The position numbers and the translations under genes were made by a program. Shown here piece by piece: positions 8,726-18,246 of a stretch of 41,006 bases of DNA (position 1 is its first letter; each line of letters opens with the position of its first letter). The notes under the pieces were generated by a model that saw only the letters and a list, made by a program, of their open reading frames with translations, had not been told where the DNA came from and made no database searches. This DNA comes from Psychrobacter sp. (GTDB taxonomy: Bacteria > Pseudomonadota > Gammaproteobacteria > Pseudomonadales > Moraxellaceae). Location of the stretch: NCBI GenBank assembly GCA_029267175.1, contig JARIDJ010000064.1, positions 1 through 41,006 on the forward strand, written 5' to 3'.

Positions 8726-11700
8726 TTAATAATTATCCTCAAGCATCAATGCGGCCTCCAAGGGTTGCTCATCATAAGTTATTATTTGCTTAGCCTGCTG
8801 CATCTCTAACACCTGTGTCGACACCCTTGAGCTACTGTGACTCAGCCAAGCGCTTGAAGTAGTCGCGGCTTGGCTGATATCTAGCGCGAAAGGTTCAGCG
8901 CGACACAATAGCGACCACAACTGCCAGCTGCGTTTGTGAGTAGCACTATCAAGAATAAGCCGCGACGAAGCTATAGGCTCAGTTATGGTCTCAACTGTCG
9001 AGTCAGTCTTAGCTTTATCTAAGATAGCTAATCCTTTACCATCAACAAGCATTTGCACAGTAGCTTTAGTAGGCTGCTGAGGATTGCTAGCTTTATAATG
9101 TACTACCGTTATCGGCAACGAGCTGTCGATAGCCACACTACAATCCCAAACGCTAGCATCATCAATCTCACGCCAACCAGTCAGCACTTGTAATTTTAGC
9201 TGTCCGCTCAAATCTTGCCACCGCTTACCTGGTTGACAGTCTTGGGCGCTAATGTGAGATGTGTTAGTAAGTGACGATTGGCTTTTTTGGGTTGGTGATA
9301 AAAGCGCTGGCCAAAGCTCATGCCGCCCTGCCTGCCAATATTGCGCCGTAGGTAACGCTTGGCTTAATCGCGCTACCGTCAACGCTAATAGCGGCTGCGC
9401 GGCTGGTAAGTTTTGTAAATCTTGCAAGCCTTTAGTATTTTTAGAACTTACTTTACGCTTATCGCTTTTAGTAGTATCAGACAAAGTTGCCGTCAAAGCT
9501 GAGTCGCTACTTTGCACGATGATACCTTGCAGATTTTTTATAGCGAGTGTGCGCAGTTGCTGCTCTAATATTTTCGTAAGCTTATCAGCGCTTAATGAGC
9601 TTGGCTTACTATCCTCACCTTGCACTCTATGGTCTGCCAAAAATAGCCAGCTTATCTTATCTTGCCTCAGTGATTTTTCACTCTCTTTACTTTGGTTAGT
9701 ATTATTTTTATCAATAGGATAAATGAGTAGCGCCGCCGTCAAGTAACGATCGCCTGTCGGCAAAATATAGAGGGTTGGCGTTTGAGAAAAGGATTGCTGA
9801 TTGGCATAAATAGTCATCAGCAAAAGCGTCAGCGGCGGTAGTGACAATAAGCGGCTTAGCAGCCCACGCGGCAGTAGCCATGGCAATATCACCAGTACCG
9901 CCATCAATACCATAGCAAAATTGATAGGCGTATATAACCAAGCGCTACTTAGTACAGGCAGCGTCGTTAGCCACTCAATCAATTGATGTAAATAACTGAC
10001 AATGCTACTAACCAACGTCCAAATGCTATCCGCGATAGTTGGCGATAATAAATAGCAAAGCCCGGCTAGTAAATTTAGCGGCACAATGATCCAACCGAAT
10101 AAACCAATAGCAAATAAGTTAATCACAAGTCCCCATAACGAGACTTTGCCGAACAACAATAAGGTGATAGGCAGCAGCGCGATAAATAACCAAAGCTGCA
10201 ATCTAAAGATACGCTTGAATAGTAACCAGCCTTTATTATTTAAGAGCATAAACTTGATAAAGCTTGGCCGATTTTCGCTGATTATTGACGAGCTAGTAGA
10301 ATATGATAGAGATAATGAAGAATTAGAGTTTAAAGTTTGGCTTTGTAGCACATCCTCGTATTTTAGTAATAAAGCTACCGCAATAAAAGACAGCCAATAA
10401 CCCGCTTGCCATAACACGTACGGATCCATCCAAGCCATGATGATCGCTAATGCTAACAGCACTCGCATGGTGCTAATAGGCACCAAGGTTAGGCGCACTA
10501 GCCCTAGAGCTAGTAGCATCCAAGCGGTACGTGCTGCGGGTACATCAAAACCTGTAAATAACGCATAAATAAAAGCCGACGCTATCATCACCCACCAACG
10601 TACTTGCCAGCGCGCCGCGGTGCGATAGAGTGCCGGACAAAATCGCTGAACTAGTAGCACTGCCATAGCCGCTAACATAATAGCCATAAATAGCACATGA
10701 GTACCCGAAATCGCTAACAAATGCGAGATACCGGCTAGCTGGTACAGATCTTTGGTCTCGCGATTGATTAAGCTGCGATCACCGGTAAGTAGGCTCAAGG
10801 TCACGGCTTGCGCTTGTTGTTCACTAGCGGTTTTAGCGGACCAATCTTGATAAAAATGCTGACGTAGTTGCAAACGCCAATCGTCGATAGTGTTACGCGC
10901 TCGCTGCCAAAATAAGGTAGCGTCATCGTTAGCTAGCGCTAAGCTTGATGAGTGCTCAGTGACTGAGCTCACTGCAATAATAGTCGCTACCCCATCAATA
11001 TGACGAGCACGTAGCCAACGATAACTATCAAAACCAGTCGGATTATTTAGCGTTTGCTCAGAGCTGGCTAGCGGCGCTAGTGATAAGCTCATTAATATAC
11101 GCGAGCCAGGCTTTAGATTATTGAGGGTGACAATACTAGGGTCATCATTGGCTTTTTTGGGGTATAAGCTTAGTAATACGCGCCGATCGTTTGATTGATT
11201 GCTTTTGGGCAAAGGGCTGTTTGCGTTCTCGATACTTTGCGCTGTTAAATCGTTGGAGCTTAGCTCAGCTGTCAGTGGCGCTATATGGCTCAAAGTAGCG
11301 ACTTGTCGATAGCCGCTATTGGTACTGGCATCATAGACACTATCGCTAATACCCTCGATAGTTACCCAAGCTTGTACCCGCATAGCTGTGCTCACTTTGG
11401 TAAGCTGCAACTGTTGATGCTGAGTTAATGCCTGCAAGATACTGCCAGTAAGTAAAGCGAGCGCTAATAACGCTACGATTAGATAACGGATAACTTTGAC
11501 AAGTAAGGCGCGACGGTAAAGGCGTATTATTGAAGCAGTGACAGGTAAGGTAGTCTTTGCAGAGTTGCTATTAGCTGTTAAAGCTAATTCCTCTATTGCT
11601 GGTTGCTCGGTTACTAGCGCTATGGGAGGTGAGAATACTAAAGCGGTTCGCAGCTTAAAGAGGATCAAAATAAAAGCCATTGCAAAAAGTAGCAAAGGTA

Positions 11701-11830
11701 AAAACCAACCATTACTAGTCACTATCAGCGGTAGACTCTCCAGCGCTGATAAATCACTATCGGCCGCTACCGTTAATACGCCAATCATAGCGACTATAAT
11801 TAAAGTGCCAATCAACCAATACACTGGCAC
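8726..11830 (-). CDS. comEC: ComEC/Rec2 DNA-uptake channel, with atypical C-terminal domain
   Basis: An inner-membrane channel that carries single-stranded transforming DNA into the cytoplasm. It is 1034 aa, longer than the usual 700-850. After N-terminal membrane segments comes an OB-like region (about 130-300), then the Competence domain, starting at GDRSLINRETKDLYQLAG (about 350) and AISGTHVLFM (H378), with many membrane helices up to about 690. Residues 690-1034 occupy the place of the metallo-beta-lactamase-like domain. However, the expected HPDADH-type metal-binding motif is absent; only LADHRVQG and IIVQSSDSA are seen in comparable places. Long Ser/Lys/Gln-rich stretches interrupt this part. 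The channel assignment is secure; nuclease activity is doubtful. The minus-strand gene has its own promoter region, divergent from the DUF2062 gene. Confidence 0.88.
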   Translation of the reverse strand: MPVYWLIGTLIIVAMIGVLTVAADSDLSALESLPLIVTSNGWFLPLLLFAMAFILILFKLRTALVFSPPIALVTEQPAIEELALTANSNSAKTTLPVTASIIRLYRRALLVKVIRYLIVALLALALLTGSILQALTQHQQLQLTKVSTAMRVQAWVTIEGISDSVYDASTNSGYRQVATLSHIAPLTAELSSNDLTAQSIENANSPLPKSNQSNDRRVLLSLYPKKANDDPSIVTLNNLKPGSRILMSLSLAPLASSEQTLNNPTGFDSYRWLRARHIDGVATIIAVSSVTEHSSSLALANDDATLFWQRARNTIDDWRLQLRQHFYQDWSAKTASEQQAQAVTLSLLTGDRSLINRETKDLYQLAGISHLLAISGTHVLFMAIMLAAMAVLLVQRFCPALYRTAARWQVRWWVMIASAFIYALFTGFDVPAARTAWMLLALGLVRLTLVPISTMRVLLALAIIMAWMDPYVLWQAGYWLSFIAVALLLKYEDVLQSQTLNSNSSLSLSYSTSSSIISENRPSFIKFMLLNNKGWLLFKRIFRLQLWLFIALLPITLLLFGKVSLWGLVINLFAIGLFGWIIVPLNLLAGLCYLLSPTIADSIWTLVSSIVSYLHQLIEWLTTLPVLSSAWLYTPINFAMVLMAVLVILPWLLPRGLLSRLLSLPPLTLLLMTIYANQQSFSQTPTLYILPTGDRYLTAALLIYPIDKNNTNQSKESEKSLRQDKISWLFLADHRVQGEDSKPSSLSADKLTKILEQQLRTLAIKNLQGIIVQSSDSALTATLSDTTKSDKRKVSSKNTKGLQDLQNLPAAQPLLALTVARLSQALPTAQYWQAGRHELWPALLSPTQKSQSSLTNTSHISAQDCQPGKRWQDLSGQLKLQVLTGWREIDDASVWDCSVAIDSSLPITVVHYKASNPQQPTKATVQMLVDGKGLAILDKAKTDSTVETITEPIASSRLILDSATHKRSWQLWSLLCRAEPFALDISQAATTSSAWLSHSSSRVSTQVLEMQQAKQIITYDEQPLEAALMLEDNY

Positions 11831-12087
11831 TCCTTAGCCGCTGATTTAGTTTTTTTATCACCTGCTAGCGATAGTATTCGCCTTTATATTGACCTATACT
11901 AACCAGCTTACTTAAAACAAAATGTCGCCGTAAAAAACTTTGTCAAAAGCTAGATCAGAGCTCTAAAGTCGCTATGATTTAATTATAGCACTATTACTGT
12001 TGATATACTTTTGTCTAAAAACGTAATCACTTATCTGCTTAATATATTGGTATCGGCAGGTAATAATTAGCGACTAAAGGCAAGCTT

Positions 12088-12663
12088 GTGTCCAAAAAAA
12101 GTCTAAAAAACCTACTTCCTACTCCCGAACAAATCTTACAAAGCCGCAGTCTAAAACTATTTGCGCCGCATTTAGCGGATCCTAGGTTGTGGCAGTTTAA
12201 TCGCCATAGCCTAAATAAAGCGGTTTATATTGGGGTGCTTAGTGCGTTTTTTCCGCTACCAGGACAGATGTTATTAGCTTTGATTGGCGCGCTTATCTTT
12301 CGCGCTAATGTGCCGATGGCGCTTGGTCTAACTTGGATTACCAATCCGTTGACGACGCTGCCCATCTTTTATGCCGGCTATTATATTGGTGCAAAAATCA
12401 TCGATGTGCCGATGATTAGCTTACGGCTGATTGGTAGGATGATTGCTGATTTTAGCTTATGGGTATTATCAGATGGCGCCAATCCTTTTGTCACGCATAG
12501 CGGCAAAGTATCGATTACCGCTTTTTGTTTGGGACTGACTATTTTAGCTATTATTACTAGTATCGTTTGTGGTTTGGCATTCAAAGCGATTTGGCGTTAT
12601 AAAACAGTAGTCAGTTGGCAAAAACGTCAAGGACTACGTAATGATAAAACACCAAAACCTTAG
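12088..12663 (+). CDS. DUF2062 membrane protein
   Basis: A 191-aa protein of the DUF2062 family. The diagnostic block runs from VYIGVLSAFFPLPGQM through ALGLTWITNPLTTLPIFY (about residues 46-95), a helical hairpin with conserved Pro and Asn residues. A further hydrophobic segment lies at about 143-168, and the C-terminus is basic and cytoplasmic-looking. The start is a GTG at 12088, with AAAGG and GGCAAG upstream as weak ribosome-binding sequences. The function of the family is unknown. It is convergent with the next gene and divergent from comEC across 257 bp. Confidence 0.85.
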   Translation: MSKKSLKNLLPTPEQILQSRSLKLFAPHLADPRLWQFNRHSLNKAVYIGVLSAFFPLPGQMLLALIGALIFRANVPMALGLTWITNPLTTLPIFYAGYYIGAKIIDVPMISLRLIGRMIADFSLWVLSDGANPFVTHSGKVSITAFCLGLTILAIITSIVCGLAFKAIWRYKTVVSWQKRQGLRNDKTPKP

Positions 12664-12748
12664 TGGCCTAAAGGCTCAATGCTGCAAAGTTTTGACGCTT
12701 TAAAACATTGCTACAGTAATGTAGTAGCTATAAATCTTCTAGCAGTGT

Positions 12749-13087
12749 CTAGCTTTGTTGATGAGTTTCCAAGGCGTCAAGAATAGTATCTTTGAATTGA
12801 CTATCCATCACTTGCGTCGTAATGACTTTATCATCTTTAGTTAAATGATATTGCTTACCGCCCACCGTTTCTTGCACTTCTAAATAATAATCCACACCGG
12901 CTAAAGTAATAGTATCAAATATCGCTGTCAATTGCTCTTTTTGAGCGGCTACCCCTACTCGCTCAAACGCTTGAGGGTCAATATATGGAAATAAAGGATC
13001 CTCACCTTCCTCAGCGCTGCCAAAAGCGGCAATAGGATCGTCTTTATTATCTATAACTTTGCTCTCAATAATATCGATTAAACTCAT
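12749..13087 (-). CDS. Conserved-looking acidic hypothetical protein
   Basis: I do not recognise this 112-aa protein. It is acidic and soluble, with no signal peptide, membrane segment or cysteine. The N-terminal half is rich in Asp, Glu and Ile. The C-terminal half (about 58-100) has alternating hydrophobic residues that suggest a small beta-sheet (VDYYLEVQETVGGKQYHL). Codon usage resembles that of neighbouring genes and the frame is clean, which supports a real gene. It lies 173 bp downstream of the lolD end and on the same strand as no immediate partner, so it is probably a single-gene transcript. Confidence 0.65.
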   Translation of the reverse strand: MSLIDIIESKVIDNKDDPIAAFGSAEEGEDPLFPYIDPQAFERVGVAAQKEQLTAIFDTITLAGVDYYLEVQETVGGKQYHLTKDDKVITTQVMDSQFKDTILDALETHQQS

Positions 13088-13260
13088 GGCTCAATACTCA
13101 TAATATAATATAAAAAACCATACCATTAGCCATTGTTATAAACAATATCTGCTTTTTAGAGATCTAGTAGCTTTTCTAACGACTAGCTCATTGTCTGTAA
13201 CTCAACATCTATCGCTTACTGCTAATACCGCTTTACTGTTAGCTTCATTATGGCTCTTTA

Positions 13261-13941
13261 CTAGTAGTTTTCCCAGTGGCCATTGCGTAATAGTAGCTGA
13301 CGATCCGCTAGCGCAGCGAGGCTACGATCATGAGTCACCATTAATAATGCCGTTTTCATAGTGCTTTGTAGCTCTGAGAGTAGCCCAAAAACACTTTGTG
13401 CATTATCATAATCCAAGTTACCGGTAGGCTCATCGGCTAAAATAAGCGAAGGCTTAGTGACCAAAGCGCGAGCAATAGCAACCCTTTGACGCTCACCACC
13501 AGATAACTCACCAGGTCTATGCTCCAAACGATGACCCAAACCCACATTTTCTAAAATCTCAATCGCCTGCTTACGAGCCTCAGTAGTTGATACTTTTGGG
13601 CGCATAAGCAGCGGCATAGCGACATTTTCTATTGCGGTAAACTCCGCTAATAGATGATGAAACTGGTAAATAAAACCTAGATATTTATTGCGCATGGCAC
13701 CGCGTTCGGTCTCATTCATATGATTAAGACACTCCCCATGTAACCAAACTTCACCGCTAGTAGGCGTATCAAGACCGCCTAATAGATGCAATAAGGTGCT
13801 TTTGCCCGAACCACTAGTGCCAACGATAGCTATACGCTCGCCGGCATTGATATTAAGATCCAAACCAGTTAGCACTTGAGTGTGTACCGCCCCTTCATCA
13901 TAGATCTTACTGATATTGCTTGCCTTTAAAATAGCTGACAT
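13261..13941 (-). CDS. lolD: Lipoprotein-releasing ABC transporter ATPase LolD
   Basis: The ATPase that powers extraction of outer-membrane lipoproteins from the inner membrane for hand-over to LolA. It is 226 aa, the normal length. It shows Walker [10 protein letters not shown] (41-49), the Q-loop in [19 protein letters not shown] (about 93-111), the signature LSGGERQR (147-154), Walker B LILADEP with D171/E172 and the H-loop MVTHD. The block [18 protein letters not shown] is characteristic of the LolD/MacB group, and the neighbouring permease settles LolD. It lies 87 bp downstream of the permease gene on the same strand, probably in one operon. Confidence 0.93.
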   Translation of the reverse strand: MSAILKASNISKIYDEGAVHTQVLTGLDLNINAGERIAIVGTSGSGKSTLLHLLGGLDTPTSGEVWLHGECLNHMNETERGAMRNKYLGFIYQFHHLLAEFTAIENVAMPLLMRPKVSTTEARKQAIEILENVGLGHRLEHRPGELSGGERQRVAIARALVTKPSLILADEPTGNLDYDNAQSVFGLLSELQSTMKTALLMVTHDRSLAALADRQLLLRNGHWENY

Positions 13942-14028
13942 TGCTTATCCTTTATTCTTTATTTTGTATGAACCAAAATCTTTAGAGTAGGCTATAGATG
14001 ACCGTATCATCGCTCAGTACAAGCTTAA

Positions 14029-15267
14029 CTACTCATAACGTAGCGTTTGTGCCGGTTGAATTTTTGCCGCACGGCGCGCCGGATAAATTGTCGCCAAAAA
14101 GCTTAGCACGAACGAAGCACCAGTAATCAATACCACATCGGCTAAACGCAGCTGCGAGGGCAGATAATTAACAAAATAGGCATCAAATAGATTCAGACCG
14201 AAAACTTGATTAATAAAGCCCAAAATATCGCTGACCGTAAGCGCAAATATAATACCCAATATCGTTCCTGCCACCGTTCCAATAACCCCTATCACTACCC
14301 CTTGCACCATAAATACTTGCGTAATCAAGCGCGGTGAAGCACCAAAGGTCTTTAAAATAGCAATATCAGCTTTTTTATCGGTCACTAACATCACAAGACT
14401 TGAGACAATATTAAAGGCGGCGACTAAAATAATTAGGAAGAGTAGTAAACCAACCATCGCTTTTTCCATCTGGATAGCCCCAAATAAATTGCCATGGGTT
14501 TGTGTCCAGTCGCTCGGATAAAGCTGAGCGGGCGCAATGCTAGCCGCTTTTTGCGCCGCAATGGGGGCTTGGAAGATATCATCTAGCTTTAAGCGAATAC
14601 CTTGCGCCCCAGCCGGTAGCCTGAGCAGCTTTGCCGCATCGTTCATCGGAATAAAGGCCGCTAGAGTATTAACATCAGGACTGATATCAAAGATACCTGT
14701 CAAGGTAAAGCGCTTAAACCTAGGGATAACGCCAGCTGGTGATGGCGAAGCTTCAGGCAATACTAAAGTCACCTTATCGCCGATATTAAGCCCAAGCGAC
14801 TGCACCATCTCCAACCCTAATACGATAGTGAAGTCGCCATCTTTTAAGGTGTCGATGCTGCCTTCTGTCATGTGATTATTGATAATAGAGACATTTTTTT
14901 CGTACTCAGGGTCGATACCAGTGACCATGATTCCGGCTACTTGACCATTTGAGGTCAGCATTCCTTGCAACTGAATAAAAGGAGCCACTGCCGCCACTTC
15001 TGGATCTTCAGCTTTGATACGATCTGCAAGCGGCTGCCAATCACTAATGACCTCAGCTGAGGTTACAGTCGCTTGTGGCACCATACCTAGTATGCGAGTT
15101 TTGAGCTCACGATCGAAGCCATTCATCACCGATAATACGGTGATAAGTACCGCAACTCCAAGCGTCAAACCTATCATAGAGATCAGCGATATAAAGGAGA
15201 TAAAGCGGTTACTGCGCTCAGCTCGGGTATAACGCAGGCCAATAAATAATGCTAAAGGACGAAACAT
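14029..15267 (-). CDS. Lipoprotein-releasing permease, LolC/LolE family (possibly LolF)
   Basis: The membrane subunit of the lipoprotein-releasing complex. It has one N-terminal transmembrane segment (about 20-45 from this start), a large periplasmic domain, and three C-terminal segments (about 260-390). LALFIGLRYTR and ITVLSVMNGFDRELK are family blocks, and the C-terminus ends in the usual RRAAKIQPAQTLRYE-like tail. I chose the ATG at 15267 because the protein then begins MFRPLALFIGL, as in known LolC. A GTG at 15291 with AGAGG upstream would add eight residues. Only one permease lies next to lolD; no second lolC/E gene is adjacent, and the next gene upstream is on the other strand. That fits the LolDF layout, in which one protein replaces LolC and LolE, but a distant second gene cannot be excluded. 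Confidence 0.9.
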   Translation of the reverse strand: MFRPLALFIGLRYTRAERSNRFISFISLISMIGLTLGVAVLITVLSVMNGFDRELKTRILGMVPQATVTSAEVISDWQPLADRIKAEDPEVAAVAPFIQLQGMLTSNGQVAGIMVTGIDPEYEKNVSIINNHMTEGSIDTLKDGDFTIVLGLEMVQSLGLNIGDKVTLVLPEASPSPAGVIPRFKRFTLTGIFDISPDVNTLAAFIPMNDAAKLLRLPAGAQGIRLKLDDIFQAPIAAQKAASIAPAQLYPSDWTQTHGNLFGAIQMEKAMVGLLLFLIILVAAFNIVSSLVMLVTDKKADIAILKTFGASPRLITQVFMVQGVVIGVIGTVAGTILGIIFALTVSDILGFINQVFGLNLFDAYFVNYLPSQLRLADVVLITGASFVLSFLATIYPARRAAKIQPAQTLRYE

Positions 15268-15465
15268 AGTCAAACTCTTTATCTTATTCACATACCTCTA
15301 TATATGCTGACTTTTAATAGCCACAAAAAAGCGACTATAGCCAAATAAACAGGTATATAAACATGGTTTTAGACGGATCTATTAGTTTAGTGCATCAGTA
15401 ATCATACTACAGAGATAATCACACTCTGATAAAAGGGGGATAGTTTGACATAGTTTCCTCAAAAT

Positions 15466-15654
15466 ATGCCAACGATTAGCATAAACTATCACGGTTTTTC
15501 GATAAAACTTCGCTGTTTGATATTATTTTTATACTCAGGCTTGCTATTGTTTGCCTGCATACCTATATATTATATGCTAAAGACGAATGTCATTAACCCA
15601 TTATCGTGGTTTGGTAGCTGGCTTGATAAAGTATTAGTAGCTATGAGGCAATAG
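15466..15654 (+). CDS. Possible small membrane protein
   Basis: A 62-codon frame with one strongly hydrophobic stretch (about residues 15-38) and basic residues before it. It has no good Shine-Dalgarno sequence at the right distance: the AAGGGGGA at 15433-15440 is about 25 nt too far upstream. I recognise no family. It could be a real short membrane protein or a chance frame in AT-rich DNA, and I favour chance slightly. Confidence 0.22.
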   Translation: MPTISINYHGFSIKLRCLILFLYSGLLLFACIPIYYMLKTNVINPLSWFGSWLDKVLVAMRQ

Positions 15655-15769
15655 TTTTAGCGGAGGTATTATATACCCCTAAGCTAATGGCTTACTGCAT
15701 TAGTTGCGTTTATTAATTATTACAGCTTGCTGTTCCAACTTCACCACTGAGCTAAGTTTGAGTATCTCT

Positions 15770-16726
15770 ATGACCATTAATTATCATTATAAAAACGTAC
15801 AATCCCCTACCAAAATCACTTTATCTGACGAACAAACCGCAGGTCACGCCGATCACTGGCGTATTTTGACTAGCGATATGAGTCAGGATGTGCCTGAATG
15901 GTTACAGCAAATGATAGATCACGCTACTATGCCTAAAGGCCTTAATGGTAATGTTAGTGCTCAAGATAGCTGCCTGCTATTATCTGAAAACAAGCCTTGT
16001 CATATCAATCAAGTATTAGCGATGAAAGAGGGTCGACCGGAGCGTTTTATCAACGCTTATCCTTGTGTCGACAGTCCTTATGGTATGACCTGTAAAATCG
16101 AGCGGGTAATAGTTAATGAAAACTCGCATGATGCAGTATTAAGACTGCGTGGCAGCGATGGCAGTATTGTTTATGCTTTTGATCAGCTCTATACTCCTAA
16201 CCGTCATTTGTATGAGCAAGGAACTGCTTATTTTGTCAATTTCAGTGCTTGGGCGCATGAGATCTCTATTAGTGAACAAAATGAGGTGATCAGAGTTGAA
16301 GACGAGGAAGCTATTCGTTATCACCGCGCTTTTAACGACATTGTCGCCGCTAATGATGGCAAAATACCCGATGATTTGCAGGAACAGATCAAAGCTTGGC
16401 GTCCAGAGACCAAGGAGCAAATGGCACCGGTAGAGATCAATCTCGGTCACATGTGCGCCTATCTATTTGGCGATACTCTAGGACAAGAGGATGAAGCTTG
16501 GTGTCAAGGACAAGTTCTAGGCAAGCAGCAAACTGTCTTCAATAATAAGCCTATCATTTTGTTTGATGTGGTGATATTGCGTGAACAAGATACTCAGCCT
16601 TTTGTAGTGCGTATCGGCGCTTGTCTCACTGATGAGACTCAAGCTATTGAGGTGCACGACTACGTCCAAGCCAATATTTGGCTACAAGCGGCGATTTATA
16701 AAGAAAATCAACAGCCTCAAGCATAA
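15770..16726 (+). CDS. Hypothetical protein, 318 aa, unknown family
   Basis: I do not assign a function. The protein is soluble and acidic, without a signal peptide. I chose the ATG at 15770 because the region before it reads poorly as protein and the only earlier in-frame start is a TTG at 15704. The central part (about 95-190) has beta-rich segments such as CKIERVIV, VLRLRGSDGSIVYAFDQLY and YFVNFSAWAHEISI. These suggest an OB- or PilZ-like barrel that handles substitution of metabolites or ligands, but this is only an impression. The C-terminal part (about 225-318) has a second beta-rich segment containing CAYLFGDTLGQ and VVRIGACLTDETQAIEVHDYV. Seven cysteines are scattered. The gene ends before a strong two-way terminator. 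Confidence 0.75.
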   Translation: MTINYHYKNVQSPTKITLSDEQTAGHADHWRILTSDMSQDVPEWLQQMIDHATMPKGLNGNVSAQDSCLLLSENKPCHINQVLAMKEGRPERFINAYPCVDSPYGMTCKIERVIVNENSHDAVLRLRGSDGSIVYAFDQLYTPNRHLYEQGTAYFVNFSAWAHEISISEQNEVIRVEDEEAIRYHRAFNDIVAANDGKIPDDLQEQIKAWRPETKEQMAPVEINLGHMCAYLFGDTLGQEDEAWCQGQVLGKQQTVFNNKPIILFDVVILREQDTQPFVVRIGACLTDETQAIEVHDYVQANIWLQAAIYKENQQPQA

Positions 16727-16773
16727 AGCTAGAGCAATAAAGCCATAGCCTGCGCCTGCTATGGGTATCATCG

Positions 16774-16805
16774 AAAAAGCCCCTAGTTCATATAGGGGCC
16801 TTTTT
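16774..16805. terminator. Bidirectional terminator
   Basis: AAAAAGCCCCTA and TATAGGGGCCTTTTT form a GC-rich stem flanked by A and T runs. It can serve the plus-strand gene ending at 16726 and the minus-strand gene ending at 16840. Confidence 0.85.
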
Positions 16806-16839
16806 GTATGACAAAAATAATTTTGTACCGCAAAATAGC

Positions 16840-17229
16840 TTAAGCTAAAGTGGTCATTGATTTGATATTTTTGAATAGCTCTTTTTGCTCAGTGCTCGGG
16901 CGCGCCGTTTGCAAAGCCATCAACTGCGACATATCGCCTTCTACACGAATCTTACCACTCATAAAGGCGCCCATAATCTCGTTCATGTCGAAATCTGTGA
17001 TGATAGACTGTAGCGTACTACGATCAAGCAGTAGCGTCGTGGTTGCCTCAGAATTTAAGCCTTTATGGAGCAGACCATTAGCATAGTTACTTTCGATAAC
17101 TTCATTATCATCAGTGACTTTTAGGTTAATCACCATATCCGCTAGCGCTGGTGGCAGATTGAGCTCACCTGCTTCATTACCCATTTGCTCAACTTGCTCA
17201 AACCAGGTATCGGTCAAAAAAACAGCCAT
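16840..17229 (-). CDS. SCP2 sterol-binding domain protein
   Basis: A 129-aa single-domain protein of the SCP2-like family, which binds lipids or acyl chains in a hydrophobic tunnel. The C-terminal block FMSGKIRVEGDMSQLMAL (about 88-106) is the most recognisable family feature, preceded by beta-strands (INLKVTDD, TTLLLDRSTL). No signal peptide is seen, so it is probably cytoplasmic. In bacteria such proteins are often of unknown role. It ends at the two-way terminator, and its upstream side is the long non-coding region before ccoN. Confidence 0.78.
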   Translation of the reverse strand: MAVFLTDTWFEQVEQMGNEAGELNLPPALADMVINLKVTDDNEVIESNYANGLLHKGLNSEATTTLLLDRSTLQSIITDFDMNEIMGAFMSGKIRVEGDMSQLMALQTARPSTEQKELFKNIKSMTTLA

Positions 17230-18246
17230 ATCATTATCCTTAGTAAATACTCATTGTAGACCACTGATTGCCTCAATAGGTTGAATTGAGACAAAAGTTA
17301 TAATACAGTCATTGCCTAGTGCAACGATCATAATCTCTACAATCATATATTAAATTGCGATTATTGTAATAAAAATTTATTTTGCGGTATAGGGCTCAGA
17401 TTAAAGAGAAATAAAAGTTAATACTAGCATTGATTGCTAAACTGTAACAAAAAACTTAATCATAGACTTTAGGTATAAAAATTAACTATCAGCGTTCTTT
17501 TACAATTAGTTACCTCTATGTGACTGCAAAAAACGCCTAACTCTTGACTGTCCCTAGGCATTTTTTACAAAATATTTAGAGTAAAAATGATCGTTAAACC
17601 AGTCGCTGTAATGCTATGTTAATCTCAAAATAATTTAATATAATTATTTTAATATCAGATAGATGCTCGTTAATATTGTGATACTTCAATGGGTCATTAT
17701 AATAAGTTGTCAGATAAATTATTTACCAAAGATTTTGTATTTTGACACATAGTTCTGATGATATTTTATTAATATTGCGTTACAATACCCTTAAACAGAG
17801 TCGGGAGTTTTAACTAAACGTTACCTCCACATGTTTTTGTCAGCAGCCGCTAGCATCTATCTGTTCCTTAACAGCTTTTATTGCAGATTAATGTCAGCCT
17901 GTATTTTGGTCGATAGTTAGTGTCTGATGTAGAGATAACTACTGAGTGATTTAGATCTGAATACTATTATTTATAATTAACTTTAACGATATATTAATCA
18001 TCCTAACTTTGTCTAATCATTGCTTACTTTACAAGTGTTTATTTGGCTTAGTAAGTACCGAGATAGCAACGTTTGACTCACTAGTTAATACACCGTTACA
18101 GTGATAGATAATCCTGATGACAGCATGTGCCGCAATCCCTATCTATTTTATGACATTGCCTTTTTAGACTTTAGCTTTGTTATGGTTTAGATACTCGGAG
18201 CTTTAGTTAATTCTGTTGATAATTTAGGCTGTAAAGGAATCATCCA
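17230..18246. other. 1-kb non-coding region upstream of ccoN
   Basis: AT-rich DNA with no open frame of useful length on either strand. It contains the terminator-like hairpin at 17528-17566 and presumably the promoters of the SCP2 gene and ccoN. A TTGACT at 18073-18078 with weak -10 candidates is the only promoter-like element I noted for ccoN. I found no full FNR/ANR box (TTGAT-N4-ATCAA), although cbb3 operons are often FNR-controlled. The immediate ccoN leader has TAAAGGAATC as a good ribosome-binding site. Confidence 0.6.
17528..17566 (+). terminator. Orphan terminator-like hairpin
   Basis: AAAAAACGCCTA and TAGGCATTTTTT pair (one C/A mismatch) around a 15-nt loop. The signal ends in six T and works in either direction by sequence, but no coding gene ends near it on either strand. 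Confidence 0.55.

Noticed and set aside
9261-9722. Open frame of 153 codons on the plus strand
   Set aside because: It lies wholly inside comEC on the opposite strand, reads as Ser/Leu/Cys-rich protein of no family and has no ribosome-binding site. It mirrors the comEC codon pattern.
17600-18246. FNR/ANR box before ccoN
   Set aside because: Only half-sites and one imperfect match (TTGTGATACTTCAA near 17678) were found, far from the start. None fits TTGAT-N4-ATCAA.
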